From Stieleria magnilauensis (GTDB taxonomy: Bacteria; Planctomycetota; Planctomycetia; Pirellulales; Pirellulaceae), in NCBI GenBank assembly GCA_007753675.1, contig CP036432.1, forward strand, positions 9,581,381 to 9,645,380: a DNA stretch of 64,000 nucleotides, in the 5' to 3' direction. A model generated the notes under the pieces. It ran no database searches and was not told the DNA's origin. It was given only the letters and a program-made list of their open reading frames with translations. Of the stretch, positions 7,592 through 16,298 are shown in pieces; the stretch's first letter is position 1, and every line of letters starts with the position of its first letter. A program made the translations under genes and the position numbers.

Positions 7592-10500
7592 TTACTGTCC
7601 TGCGACCTCGAAGACCACTTCGCCCGCCTGCAATTCACCGCCATCAAGATCGCTGACCACATAAGTCAAGAAACACTCAAGTCCGTCGGTGACGGTGAGA
7701 TTGGTCTCCGCTGGATGTCCTTTGCCGATATCAAAACCCCAAACCGGCGTGATGTATCCGAGGGCCAGCGGCTTTCCACGCTTGACTGTTGGAGTTTCGC
7801 CGATGCTGGTCGCCACTGCGCCGCCGATCGTTTTTTCACCGACTTCGACAACGTCCAAGACGTTACCGTCTGCATCCTTCGCGATGAGCTTTTGATGCGA
7901 GAAGATGTTTGAAATTGTTGCGTCAATCGGTTTACCAGAAATACTTCGATAGACGAACTCCGTCTTGATCGGCTGACCGACTTGATAGGTTCGCTGACCT
8001 GGGATCAACCGAACACCCGCTTGCAAGCCCACATCATTTGGCTGGCCCCAATGGACCACACCGTCCGTCGCCGAGTCGACCGAAACGTGCTGCTGGCGTA
8101 CTAAGAACGCGTACGTGTGGCCAGGCTTTGCAACTTGGGGCATCACGATTCTCACCGACCAAATCCTGAAGGTGTCACCGTCTAGGCTCCCGAAACTCGG
8201 AATCACTTCCAGTTTCGCCCCGTCTGGAATTTGGTGAGTCAGTGCGATCTCTTGAAAGTCCGCGAAAGTTTTGTTGTCAACCGAAGCTTCATTGCGTCGC
8301 GAGTTCCAATCCACAATCGCGGCCAGCACTTCATTGATAGTAAGCGGCGGCTGACGCTTGCCATCGACGGAATGATGCATCGCGTTGAACTCGGTGATCG
8401 CAGCGGCCAACGGCGTTGCCCGCTCAATCGCGGCGGGCTGTCTGGGAGCCTGGAAGTTCACGGGTGGGGCACGGTATCGTTTGCGAACGAGAACCTTTGA
8501 GTGTGTGTAACGGTTAACCAATTCAATGGTGTAAATCTTGATCTCTCCATCATCCGCCACGACCTCCGATTGGCCTCCTTCGATCGTCCATTGCGCTGGC
8601 AAAGAGCGTCCGATTCCGAGGTTAGTTAGCAAATCTTTGACTTCGGCGGAAAGCTCGCCATCGGTCTGCAGTTTCCAATGGCTTAGCGAAAGCAATTCGT
8701 CGACGGTGAGCCGAGGCTGGTGATCGTCGCCATTGGCTGCGACCATGATATGATTGAACGTTTCGACTTTGCCAGTCAATGTAATGGAGTCCGCAAACGC
8801 ACCTGCCGCTTGGAATTCGCCGTCACCACGAAGATTGGATGCTGCGTTGCGAATCAAATGAAAATGCCTGTGGTCGATGTAGACCACTTTGATTGCATCG
8901 CGCTGGCGAATTGAATGGGGGATCGGATAATCGACTGCTTGTTTTTCGTCGAAATAGACCGTGCATTTGTAATGCGCGTGGTGCAGTTGTGCTGGACCAA
9001 TCAGAGGATACACGCGAGGAGGATCGATGTAGTCTGCGATTTCCTCTTTCGTTATTCGCACATTCTTTCGCTGCGTTTTCCATAGCGATGAAATGTTGCC
9101 CTTGGCAATGTGTTCCGACTCTAGAACCCGGATGATTTCCTGAGCGCTGGGGGGATCCAGGGCAATTGCATTGCCGCCTTGCGTGGTTGGGCCAAGTACT
9201 GGCACGAACTTGGCGGGGGGACGCTTTTTGCTGGGAAACGTTTTTTCTGGCTCGTGAACCGCTGTCGATGGGGCAAACTCATCCAGATTATGTCGATCGC
9301 CGAAACCGTGCACGCCCAATTCATGCACCTTGTCCGGTGCCAAGCGGACATTGATCTTCGCCAACCAAGTCTCGCCGCGTTTCAATGTCACGCGGTCGCC
9401 CGAGAGATGAACGTCGGTTGCTTCGCCATCGACTTCGATGCGGTAATTGCCCGCACTCAGCCGCGTCGTGGCTCCGCCGAGAGCAACGGTGAGTTTGTCG
9501 ACGATTTCTTCGCCTTGAATGATCCGAATCGGCACGTCAGCCTGTGAATTACTTTCGATACGAATGATGCCTTTGTTCGTTTCAAGAATGATCACGGTTG
9601 CGAGGACCACAAAAAACGCAAATGCGGCGGTGGCAATCAGCCATTTTGCGAATCGGCCTCGTGAACCGTTGGCGCTAGCCTTGAAAGTCGACGTGTTGGT
9701 TGGAAGACCCGCGGCTAGCCCCGTCGGCTCAGGCGGACGGACCAAGCTGTCAGGTTGTTGCAAATGGACATGCCAGTTTTTCAAAATCTCGGCTACTTCG
9801 GCGGCCGCTTGAAAACGCTCGTCAGGCGATTTGGCGAGCAACTTCATAACGATTTGCCCTAACCACTCGGGGACGTCGGCGTTGATGGACCGAATACCGC
9901 GGGGTTCGTCGTTGCCGATCCGATTAAGAACGCCCATCGTCGTCTCGGCGCGGAAGGGGCTGCGGCCGGCAAGCATGAAGTAGATCAAGCTGCCGAGTGA
10001 AAACAGATCGCTGCGGTGGTCGATCGTGTCGCCGTGAGCTTGTTCAGGGGACATGTATTGCGGTGTGCCGGCGATCACGCCCGAGCGCGTCATGCTGGCG
10101 TCGTCGACGGCGCGGGCCAAACCGAAGTCGGTGATTTGCACGCGTTCGACGCCGTTTTCCAGCAACACGTTGGCTGGCTTGATGTCGCGGTGGACGAGTC
10201 CCTGGTCATGGGCGGCGGCAAGCCCTTCGGCGACTTGGGAGGCGATGCGGACGGTTTCGATGACCGACAACGGGCCGTCCGCGTCGACTCGCTGTTGTAG
10301 ACTTTGGCCTTCGACAACCGGCATCACCAAGTACGGCAGCCCGTTGTATTCATCGACGGTTTGAATCGGGACGACATGCGGGTGCACGACGGCGGCGGCA
10401 CTTCTGGCTTCGCGAGAAAACCGCCGGCGGGCAGCGGCACTGCTGGCCAGTTCGGGGGCCAGGACTTTCACGGCACAATGTCGACCGAGTGACGTATCAA

Positions 10501-10840
10501 GAGCCTGCATCACAATTCCCATGCCTCCACGACCGAGAATGCGTTCGATTTCGTAGCGGGCGAATCGACCGATCGAGCCAGGATGGTCAGACGGTTGAAG
10601 GAATGCGGGGTAAGCTTCCAGCTTGCCGCGTTCCTGCTCCGCAAGCTGGAAGCTTACCCCACCACGCAGCAACTCACCCGCCTTGTCCATCGTCAATCCA
10701 ACCTGCATCAGCGATTCTAGCGCCGACTGACACTCGCCGCACTCTTGGACGTGCGACGCGATCTCAGCCGTTTCGGAGCCAGCCTCTTCATCCAAAAAGC
10801 GAGTCAGCGTTTTGCGGTCATAATGAAAACGGGCAATCAT
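7592..10840 (-). CDS. Transmembrane Ser/Thr protein kinase with N-terminal zinc-finger and large extracytoplasmic region
   Basis: The 1082-residue protein has an anti-sigma-like HxxxCxxC motif (H30, C34, C37), a Hanks-type kinase domain (about 94-360: GRGGMG 103-108, K125, HRDIKPAN 217-224, DFG 238-240, APE-like SPEQ), one membrane segment (about 400-420), and about 660 residues outside the cytoplasm. The external part begins with a PEGA-like beta stretch and then has no domain I recognise. It overlaps the upstream ECF sigma gene by 23 bp, so the kinase probably controls that sigma factor. Oddly, residues 61-78 are encoded by a perfect palindromic repeat (10607-10660) inserted in frame between the zinc motif and the kinase. 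Kinase call firm; ligand unknown. Confidence 0.9.
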   Translation of the reverse strand: MIARFHYDRKTLTRFLDEEAGSETAEIASHVQECGECQSALESLMQVGLTMDKAGELLRGGVSFQLAEQERGKLEAYPAFLQPSDHPGSIGRFARYEIERILGRGGMGIVMQALDTSLGRHCAVKVLAPELASSAAARRRFSREARSAAAVVHPHVVPIQTVDEYNGLPYLVMPVVEGQSLQQRVDADGPLSVIETVRIASQVAEGLAAAHDQGLVHRDIKPANVLLENGVERVQITDFGLARAVDDASMTRSGVIAGTPQYMSPEQAHGDTIDHRSDLFSLGSLIYFMLAGRSPFRAETTMGVLNRIGNDEPRGIRSINADVPEWLGQIVMKLLAKSPDERFQAAAEVAEILKNWHVHLQQPDSLVRPPEPTGLAAGLPTNTSTFKASANGSRGRFAKWLIATAAFAFFVVLATVIILETNKGIIRIESNSQADVPIRIIQGEEIVDKLTVALGGATTRLSAGNYRIEVDGEATDVHLSGDRVTLKRGETWLAKINVRLAPDKVHELGVHGFGDRHNLDEFAPSTAVHEPEKTFPSKKRPPAKFVPVLGPTTQGGNAIALDPPSAQEIIRVLESEHIAKGNISSLWKTQRKNVRITKEEIADYIDPPRVYPLIGPAQLHHAHYKCTVYFDEKQAVDYPIPHSIRQRDAIKVVYIDHRHFHLIRNAASNLRGDGEFQAAGAFADSITLTGKVETFNHIMVAANGDDHQPRLTVDELLSLSHWKLQTDGELSAEVKDLLTNLGIGRSLPAQWTIEGGQSEVVADDGEIKIYTIELVNRYTHSKVLVRKRYRAPPVNFQAPRQPAAIERATPLAAAITEFNAMHHSVDGKRQPPLTINEVLAAIVDWNSRRNEASVDNKTFADFQEIALTHQIPDGAKLEVIPSFGSLDGDTFRIWSVRIVMPQVAKPGHTYAFLVRQQHVSVDSATDGVVHWGQPNDVGLQAGVRLIPGQRTYQVGQPIKTEFVYRSISGKPIDATISNIFSHQKLIAKDADGNVLDVVEVGEKTIGGAVATSIGETPTVKRGKPLALGYITPVWGFDIGKGHPAETNLTVTDGLECFLTYVVSDLDGGELQAGEVVFEVAGQ
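10607..10660. repeat. Family-A palindrome inserted in frame within a kinase gene
   Basis: Perfect 20-bp inverted arms, GGGGTAAGCTTCCAGCTTGC at 10607-10626 and its reverse complement at 10641-10660, enclose a 14-bp loop. The 54-bp element is a multiple of three and is read through on the minus strand as roughly GVSFQLAEQERGKLEAYP. Other copies of the same unit are intergenic, so this one looks like an insertion tolerated in the linker between zinc-finger and kinase domains. Confidence 0.9.
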
Positions 10841-11435
10841 CGTCCTGTACCTCTTTTCGTAGTCTTGCCAACACGCGGCAACGGGCCACGCGAACGCCTC
10901 CTTCGGTCTTTCCCAGTTTCTTGGCGGCTTCCGCGATCGAAATCCCCTCGACGGCCGTCATCCAGAACGCATCCCAAATGGGTTGGCTGATCGAACCTCG
11001 CATACGTTCGGCGGCCCTCGCCAACAGGGCGCGCTGGTGCTCAATCCGCAGCATGGTCAGTGTTTCGTCGCGTGCCGGTTGCGCCCCCAGCATCGCTTGC
11101 ACGTCCGAATCACCGCTGCCGACTTCACGAGGGCCGCGCGTCAGTTTGTTGACGACCTGGTCGCGGGTGATCTTCAACAACCAGCCACGAAACGAACCGC
11201 ATCGTCCAAAATCGAACTCACCAACCTTGCGGCCAACGGTGGCGAAAACATCCTGCGCTAAATCTTCGGCGTCGGCATGTTGCAGCCCACGCCCGCGAGC
11301 GACCCGATAGACGACCGGTTGGTACAAATCGATAAACTCCGTCCAGGCATCGTGTGACGCCGGATCATGTAGCTGGCCGATCAGCGACGGTCGTGTTTCG
11401 GGATCCTGCAAAATTTGTCTCCACGAGCTACCCAC
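10818..11435 (-). CDS. ECF-type RNA polymerase sigma factor
   Basis: The 205-residue protein has sigma region 2 (about 30-95: DLYQPVVYRVARGRGLQHADAEDLAQDVF, then FRGWLLKITRDQVVNKL) and region 4 (about 145-195: AVEGISIAEAAKKLGKTEGGVRVARCRVLARLRKE). It would direct RNA polymerase to a dedicated promoter set. Start is GTG at 11435. Its 3' end overlaps the start of the transmembrane kinase gene, the arrangement seen in planctomycetal ECF-kinase pairs, so activity is probably controlled by phosphorylation and not by a classical anti-sigma factor; that is inference. The tail after region 4 is short and acidic (VQDDDCPFSL). Confidence 0.92.
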   Translation of the reverse strand: MGSSWRQILQDPETRPSLIGQLHDPASHDAWTEFIDLYQPVVYRVARGRGLQHADAEDLAQDVFATVGRKVGEFDFGRCGSFRGWLLKITRDQVVNKLTRGPREVGSGDSDVQAMLGAQPARDETLTMLRIEHQRALLARAAERMRGSISQPIWDAFWMTAVEGISIAEAAKKLGKTEGGVRVARCRVLARLRKEVQDDDCPFSL

Positions 11436-11487
11436 ATCCCGGTGTCAATTGTTACAGGAAAAAGGTCGCTTCCCGCGGGTGTCCGAT

Positions 11488-11510
11488 GGCAAGCAGGATG
11501 CTTACCCCAC
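11488..11510. repeat. Family-A repeat, single copy
   Basis: A copy of the GGCAAGCTGGAAGCTTACCC-type unit with two mismatches (GGCAAGCAGGATGCTTACCC, followed by CAC) ends 2 bp from the stop codon of the PP2C gene. The position directly behind a stop codon matches other copies in the window. Confidence 0.7.
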
Positions 11511-11512
11511 CG

Positions 11513-12316
11513 CTAGGGCGTCAGCATGACGATACTCAAGTCGTCCGGCTTGCCGTGCTCGGAGTGCATCCGCTGGGTCGACTGATCGACCAGCGAGCGC
11601 ATGCGTTTGATCGGCGGACCGACCCTGGCGAGCGCGCAAACCTCGTCCAGATGCAAGTTATCGAACAGCCCATCGCTTGCCAGCAGGATCGTATCGAGTG
11701 CGGCCAGGCGAACGGCCGGTCCGATTTCGATGTGCATGCTCTTGGAACCGACCAGATTGGAGACGTAGTGGCGTTCGTCGTGGTGCATCGCTTCGTCTTC
11801 GCCCATCATGCCGGACTGGATGGCATAGCCTACCGGTGAATGGGACGTCGATTTCCACTTGATCAAACCACGTTGGCCGACGACGAGCGCCATGGAGTCA
11901 CCGACTTGGTAGCCGCGGGCGACGCGATCCTGAACTTCGATCACGGTCAGCGTGGTCGCCGCGCCGATCGCGAGTTCCAGGATTTCGGAATTGGCCCGCT
12001 CGATCCCGTCGAGAATCAACGGCCGGAGATCACCGCTGGCGGTTTGGGACGCCACGCTGTCGCGCAGACATTGCATGGCGATGGCCGACGCCTTGTGCCC
12101 GACCGGAGCCCCCCCGACACCGTCGGCGACGGCCAACACCAACCCGCCATCCAAGGTTCCGATGACCGCAGCACTGTCGTCATTGGGGTCCTGCTTGCCC
12201 GGGCAGGTGCGGGCAAACGCCAGCACACGACCTTGGTCATGGCTGAGGACCTCAGGTTCGTCCATCGCGCTTTCGAGATAGAGTCGCGTCGGTGAGGGAG
12301 AGTTGTCGGGGAGCAA
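11513..12316 (-). CDS. PP2C-like Ser/Thr protein phosphatase
   Basis: A short phosphatase of at most 267 residues with the metal-site motifs DDSAAVIG, VLAVADGVGGAPVGHKAS, YQVGDSMALVV and LASDGLFDNL. The usual C-terminal DDxS/DNxT-type motif is KPDDLSIVML. No membrane segment, so cytoplasmic. The start is uncertain: Met18 (MDEPEVLSHDQG) at 12265 is as likely as the first one. It lies 48 bp downstream of a soluble kinase gene on the same strand, so the two probably form a kinase/phosphatase pair acting on shared substrates. Confidence 0.88.
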   Translation of the reverse strand: MLPDNSPSPTRLYLESAMDEPEVLSHDQGRVLAFARTCPGKQDPNDDSAAVIGTLDGGLVLAVADGVGGAPVGHKASAIAMQCLRDSVASQTASGDLRPLILDGIERANSEILELAIGAATTLTVIEVQDRVARGYQVGDSMALVVGQRGLIKWKSTSHSPVGYAIQSGMMGEDEAMHHDERHYVSNLVGSKSMHIEIGPAVRLAALDTILLASDGLFDNLHLDEVCALARVGPPIKRMRSLVDQSTQRMHSEHGKPDDLSIVMLTP

Positions 12317-12364
12317 ACGTGAGCCCTGCGGCGTCGGTGTGGAAACAAAGTGCCCGGAAACGAT

Positions 12365-13210
12365 TTAACTCGATTTTCGTTTACGAATGGCGTGGCGAAT
12401 CGCCTTCATCCGTGATTTCTCCCAATCCTGGGCCATTTTACCGGCATCGGCGTACCGATCGCGCGGTTTGACGGCAACGGATTTACGGATGATGCCGATC
12501 AGGTCCGGATGAACGCGTTTGCGAATCGTCGCCGCGCCGGGAAAAGGCCAGTCGAAGGGATACTCCGGCCATTTGCTGGAAAACAGGCGATAGGCGATCA
12601 AGCCGAGCGAAAACACATCGCTGCGGGTCGACGGTTTTCCCATCGCCTGCTCCGGGGGCATGTAGCCGAGTGTTCCGGTCCCGGAACCGTTGATCGTTTG
12701 CTGAGCGACCTTGGCGATCCCGAAATCAGCCAGCCGCAACCAGTCGTCATCAAACAGCAGGACGTTTTCGGGCTTGATGTCGCAGTGAATCACGCCCATC
12801 GAATGGGCATAAGAGACCGCTTCGAGCAATTGCGACATCAATTCGAAGCCGAGTTCGAAACGCATGCGTTTGGTCAACCGATCATTGAGCGTTCGTTTGG
12901 CCAGCGGAGACACGATGACAAAATGCCCGTCAATGAACCGGGCGTCGCGGATCGGCAGGATATTGGGGTGATCCAATTCGATCGTCAACTTGACCTCGCG
13001 GCGAAACTCATCGATCAGCTCGGGCGTGACCCATCGTGAATTCGGGATTTTCAGTGCCACCTTGGTCGAAAGCAGGGTATCGGTGGCGGCGTAGACGTCG
13101 GCGAATCCTCCCTGTCCGATCCGTCGGTTGAGCCGATATTTTCCCAGACGGCTTCCGACTCGAAGTCGCGGGGCATCGCTGGAGATGGGGTAGTCAGTTC
13201 GTTTTGCCAT
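12365..13210 (-). CDS. Soluble Ser/Thr protein kinase
   Basis: A compact Hanks-type kinase of 281 residues: GQGGFADVY 32-40, catalytic Lys K54, HCDIKPEN 142-149, DFG 162-164, GTLGYMPPEQ, and a basic C-terminus (KAIRHAIRKRKSS). The catalytic loop has Cys for Arg (HCD), common in some bacterial kinases. There is no membrane segment or sensor domain, so control must come through partners. It heads a two-gene unit with the PP2C gene downstream and is divergent from the deacylase/RimK genes, with a 17-bp tandem repeat array between. Confidence 0.92.
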   Translation of the reverse strand: MAKRTDYPISSDAPRLRVGSRLGKYRLNRRIGQGGFADVYAATDTLLSTKVALKIPNSRWVTPELIDEFRREVKLTIELDHPNILPIRDARFIDGHFVIVSPLAKRTLNDRLTKRMRFELGFELMSQLLEAVSYAHSMGVIHCDIKPENVLLFDDDWLRLADFGIAKVAQQTINGSGTGTLGYMPPEQAMGKPSTRSDVFSLGLIAYRLFSSKWPEYPFDWPFPGAATIRKRVHPDLIGIIRKSVAVKPRDRYADAGKMAQDWEKSRMKAIRHAIRKRKSS

Positions 13211-13296
13211 GCCTTTGTCGTCAACACCTGATGACCAGGGGACCCGTTTGTCGTCGCTCGTCGTTTTCGCTCCGCATCACTTTAGCGTCCATCCGG

Positions 13297-13363
13297 CGAC
13301 TGCTGCGAGCGGTCGACTGCTGCGAGCGGTCGACTGCTGCGAGCGGTCGACTGCTGCGACGCA
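13297..13363. repeat. 17-bp direct tandem repeats in divergent promoter region
   Basis: Three exact copies of GCGAGCGGTCGACTGCT (13305-13321, 13322-13338, 13339-13355), preceded by half a unit (CGACTGCT, 13297-13304) and followed by a partial one. Each unit contains the palindrome GTCGAC. The array sits between the start of the soluble kinase gene (minus) and the deacylase gene (plus), so it may be an operator array, but a neutral slippage repeat is equally possible. Confidence 0.85.
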
Positions 13364-13376
13364 GAGAATCGCCCGC

Positions 13377-13405
13377 TGCAAAGAACGCACCACTTTCCCT
13401 ATAAT
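13377..13405 (+). promoter_or_regulatory. Possible sigma-70-like promoter for the deacylase/RimK operon
   Basis: A perfect TATAAT stands at 13400-13405, about 60 bp before the likely start codon at 13464. Seventeen bp upstream is TGCAAA, matching only half of TTGACA. The box lies just downstream of the 17-bp repeat array. Weak support, based on one hexamer. Confidence 0.3.
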
Positions 13406-13463
13406 AGGAGACGATTTGCCCAATACTCATTGAAAGCTGCGCGCTTTGCGATCGTCTTTTCCC

Positions 13464-14534
13464 ATGGTCCCAGGTTCTTCTCATTCTTCCAGCCAAACTT
13501 GGTTCGGCAAGTCCGTCGCTCCCGGCGAATCGGTCAACTCGGAATTGTTGATCACCGAAAGCTACAGCAGTCGGGATGTTGGGATTTCCTTGCGGGTGAT
13601 TCGGGGGCTTCGCGACGGACCCACGGTTTTCGTCTCCGGCGCGCTCCACGGCGATGAAATCAACGGCACCGGTGCGATCCGGTCCCTGATCGCCGACAAC
13701 GACTTACAACTCACCGCGGGCACGGTCGTCCTGATTCCGGTGTTGAACGTGCTGGGGTTCGAGCGGCACTCACGCTATTTGCCCGACCGCCGAGATCTGA
13801 ATCGTTGCTTTCCCGGCAACGCCAGCGGCAGCATGGCGACACGGATGGCCAAGGTGATCTTTGATGCCATCGTACGCCGCTGTGATTACGGAGTCGACCT
13901 CCACACCGCCGCGGTGCGGCGGACGAATTACCCGAACGTCCGAGCCGACTTTCGCAATCCCGACTGCATGCGACTGGCCGAAGCCTTCGGAGCCGGCGTG
14001 ATCCTCGATGGCAAAGGCCCCAAAGGCTCGCTGCGCCGCGAAGCCACCCTGGCGGACTGCCCGACGATCGTGGTCGAAGGCGGCGAAGTCTGGAAGGTCG
14101 AACCGTCGATCGTCGAATGCATGAGACGCGGCGTCCTGAACGTGCTGAAAAAACTGGAGATGATGGAGGGTGATCCTGAACTGCCGATCGGGCAGGTCAA
14201 GATCAGGCAAACCAAGTGGATTCGCGCCGAACGTGGCGGATTCATGGACTTGCACGTCTCCCCGGGCAGCACCGTCACCGCCGGGCAGCCGATCGCGACC
14301 AATAGCACGTTGGTGCACCAAGACCAGAACCAACTGCTCGCCCCCTTTGACGGGATCGTGATCGGGATGTCAACCCTGCCCGCGGTCCAGCCCGGCGAGC
14401 CCGTCGTCCATCTGGGACGACTAGCCGGAGCCAAAAGCGCGCGCCGTGTGGAAAAGCACTCACAAGCCGACGAAGTGCAACGGACCGCCCAGGAACATCT
14501 CTCGACCAACATCCAAATCGTCGATCCGAATTAA
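13464..14534 (+). CDS. M14/AstE-AspA-like zinc deacylase (succinylglutamate desuccinylase/aspartoacylase family)
   Basis: About 356 residues. Zinc ligands appear in SGALHGDEINGTGAI (His and Glu) and GVDLHTAAVRRTNYPNV (third His). The second half carries a beta-rich domain (KWIRAERGGFMDLHVSPGSTVTAGQPIA) with a biotinyl/lipoyl-like fold, common in this family. Enzymes of this family hydrolyse amide bonds of N-acyl amino acids or, in carboxypeptidase relatives, remove C-terminal amino acids. The RimK-like ligase gene follows after 24 bp, so this enzyme may remove or trim what the ligase adds; that is inference. I prefer the ATG at 13464; 13446 is possible. Confidence 0.88.
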   Translation: MVPGSSHSSSQTWFGKSVAPGESVNSELLITESYSSRDVGISLRVIRGLRDGPTVFVSGALHGDEINGTGAIRSLIADNDLQLTAGTVVLIPVLNVLGFERHSRYLPDRRDLNRCFPGNASGSMATRMAKVIFDAIVRRCDYGVDLHTAAVRRTNYPNVRADFRNPDCMRLAEAFGAGVILDGKGPKGSLRREATLADCPTIVVEGGEVWKVEPSIVECMRRGVLNVLKKLEMMEGDPELPIGQVKIRQTKWIRAERGGFMDLHVSPGSTVTAGQPIATNSTLVHQDQNQLLAPFDGIVIGMSTLPAVQPGEPVVHLGRLAGAKSARRVEKHSQADEVQRTAQEHLSTNIQIVDPN

Positions 14535-14558
14535 CCCCCAACCCTTGACCGCAACGCC

Positions 14559-15788
14559 ATGAAACTCGGAATCCTCTCGCGAAGCATCCGCTGCTACAGC
14601 ACCCGCCGACTGCGCGAGGCCGCCATCCAACGCGGTCATCAGGTGAAAGTCCTGGACACGTTGAAATTTGCCATCGACCTGAAACCCGCCGAACCGGATC
14701 TGTTCTTTCGCGGCAGGCACCTGTCCCATTACGACGCCGTGCTGCCTCGAATCGGAGCCTCCATCACCCAGTTCGGTACCGCGGTGGTCCGGCAGTTCGA
14801 ACAGATGGATATCTTCACCACCAACTCCTCGGCCGGCATCTCCAATTCCCGCGACAAGCTTCGCAGTCTGCAGATCCTCAGTCGACACCAGATCGGGATC
14901 CCCGAAACGACCTTCGTTCGCGACAAACGGGACGTGCTGCCGGCCATCGAACGCGTCGGCGGCTCCCCGGTCATCATCAAACTGCTGGAAGGCACCCAGG
15001 GCATCGGCGTGCTGTTGGCTGAATCGGTCAAGGCCGCCGAAGCGATCGTGGAGCTGCTGCAAAGTCAGAAGCAAAACGTGCTGATCCAAAAGTTTGTCGC
15101 CGAAAGCAAGGGCAAAGACATTCGTGCGTTCGTCGTCGGAGACCAGGTCGTCGGCGCCATGCGGCGCGTCGCTCAAGGCCAAGAGTTTCGTAGCAATGTG
15201 CACCGGGGTGGCGTGACCGAACCGGTCGATCTGCCCGATGACTATCGCGAGGCCGCCGTCCGGACCACCCAAATCATGGGACTGAGAGTCGCCGGCGTCG
15301 ACATGCTCGAAGGCAAAGACGGCCCCCAGATCATGGAGGTCAATTCCTCCCCGGGACTGGAAGGGATTGAGCACTGCACGCAATTGGACATCGCCGGGTC
15401 CATCATCGACTACATCGCCGCCCAAGTCGATTTCCCCGAAATCGATTTGCGGCAACGGCTGACCGTCAGCCGCGGTTACGGTGTGGCCGAAATCCATATC
15501 CCCGAAGGATCCGAGTTCGTCAACAAGACCGTTCAGTCATCGGGACTGCGCGAAAAAGACATCAACGCGCTGACACTCTACCGGGGTTCAACCGTCATCC
15601 CCAACCCACGCTCGGATCGCGAATTGATGGCCGGCGATCGACTGCTGTGCTTCGGCAAACTGGAACTGATGCGAGGTTTGATTCCCAAGAAGACGCGGCG
15701 CATTCGCAAGCCCAAAGTGCTCCACCTGCCCGACCTGCCCGTCGCCCACGAAGCCATGACCAGCGATCCCGAAGAGTCGAGTTCGTAA
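14559..15788 (+). CDS. RimK-like ATP-grasp ligase with C-terminal TrkA-C domain
   Basis: The 409-residue protein has the RimK N-terminal domain (1-95: MKLGILSR...CYSTRRLREAA), an ATP-grasp domain (about 97-290, with IIKLLEGTQGIGV, the IQKFV region, RVAGVDMLEG and the metal-binding MEVNSSPGLEGIE), and an extra domain at about 306-376 (VAEIHIPEGSEFVNKTV ... NPRSDRELMAGDRLLCFG) that matches TrkA-C/RCK-C. RimK enzymes add glutamate to protein C-termini or make poly-glutamate. TrkA-C domains bind small regulators in K+ transporters, so here it may sense a nucleotide or ion. E. coli RimK is about 300 residues and lacks it. Confidence 0.88.
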   Translation: MKLGILSRSIRCYSTRRLREAAIQRGHQVKVLDTLKFAIDLKPAEPDLFFRGRHLSHYDAVLPRIGASITQFGTAVVRQFEQMDIFTTNSSAGISNSRDKLRSLQILSRHQIGIPETTFVRDKRDVLPAIERVGGSPVIIKLLEGTQGIGVLLAESVKAAEAIVELLQSQKQNVLIQKFVAESKGKDIRAFVVGDQVVGAMRRVAQGQEFRSNVHRGGVTEPVDLPDDYREAAVRTTQIMGLRVAGVDMLEGKDGPQIMEVNSSPGLEGIEHCTQLDIAGSIIDYIAAQVDFPEIDLRQRLTVSRGYGVAEIHIPEGSEFVNKTVQSSGLREKDINALTLYRGSTVIPNPRSDRELMAGDRLLCFGKLELMRGLIPKKTRRIRKPKVLHLPDLPVAHEAMTSDPEESSS

Positions 15789-15858
15789 GTGGTCAATCGC
15801 GGTCGATCGCCCCATCGATGCCATGCATGAACCCGGCAAGGAACGCTGGGATGCATTT

Positions 15859-15939
15859 GTTAGCGGCAGGGCGCGAGCCCTCCGGTCGTGTACCGCGTTT
15901 TCAACGCCGGATACCGCACGGCTCGCGCCGTTCCGCTAA
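15859..15939. repeat. Family-C palindromic repeat, copy 1
   Basis: The left arm TTAGCGGCAGGGCGCGAGCC and the right arm (GGCTCGCGCCGTTCCGCTAA) are imperfect reverse complements around a variable centre. The same arms recur at 16018-16095 and 53028-53094. This is a REP-like intergenic element; function unknown. Confidence 0.85.
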
Positions 15940-16017
15940 AAGATCGACTCGCTGCAATCCCTTCAGGGAAATGGAATCGCTTGCGTTTTCCGTTAACGAC
16001 AAACCGAGCGTTTTCTG

Positions 16018-16095
16018 TTAGCGGCAGGGCGCGAGCCCTCCGGTCTTGCACCGCGTTTCCAGGCAGATACCGGACGGCTCGCGCCGTTCCGCTAA
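16018..16095. repeat. Family-C palindromic repeat, copy 2
   Basis: Same arms as copy 1 with a different centre (TTGCACCGCGTTTCCAGGCA). The outer arms are nearly identical between copies while centres differ, as expected for elements kept for their hairpin. Confidence 0.85.
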
Positions 16096-16298
16096 CAGCT
16101 GCCGTTTTCTTATTAGCGACAGAACGCAAGCCGATCCCACCCGCACGCCCCCCTGCGTGAAATATCACAGGGCCAGTGCGCAATAATACATACCCTCCGC
16201 GGCGGCGATGCCTACACTGTAGGGACACCACGGACCGCTCTCCTCACGCCTCCCAATCGAGTCACTGCGAATTCCCCAAGCAGGTTGACCCATAGCCC

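Larger units (their letters stand above)
15789..16298. other. Intergenic region with two family-C palindromes
   Basis: About 510 bp between the ligase and the ThuA/cytochrome gene. It is filled by two full copies of the GCGGCAGGGCGCGAGCCCTC repeat and decayed fragments (for example near 16113-16131, TTAGCGACAGAACGCAAGC). The last 140 bp are unique and should hold the promoter of the next gene, but I see no clear hexamers. Confidence 0.6.
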
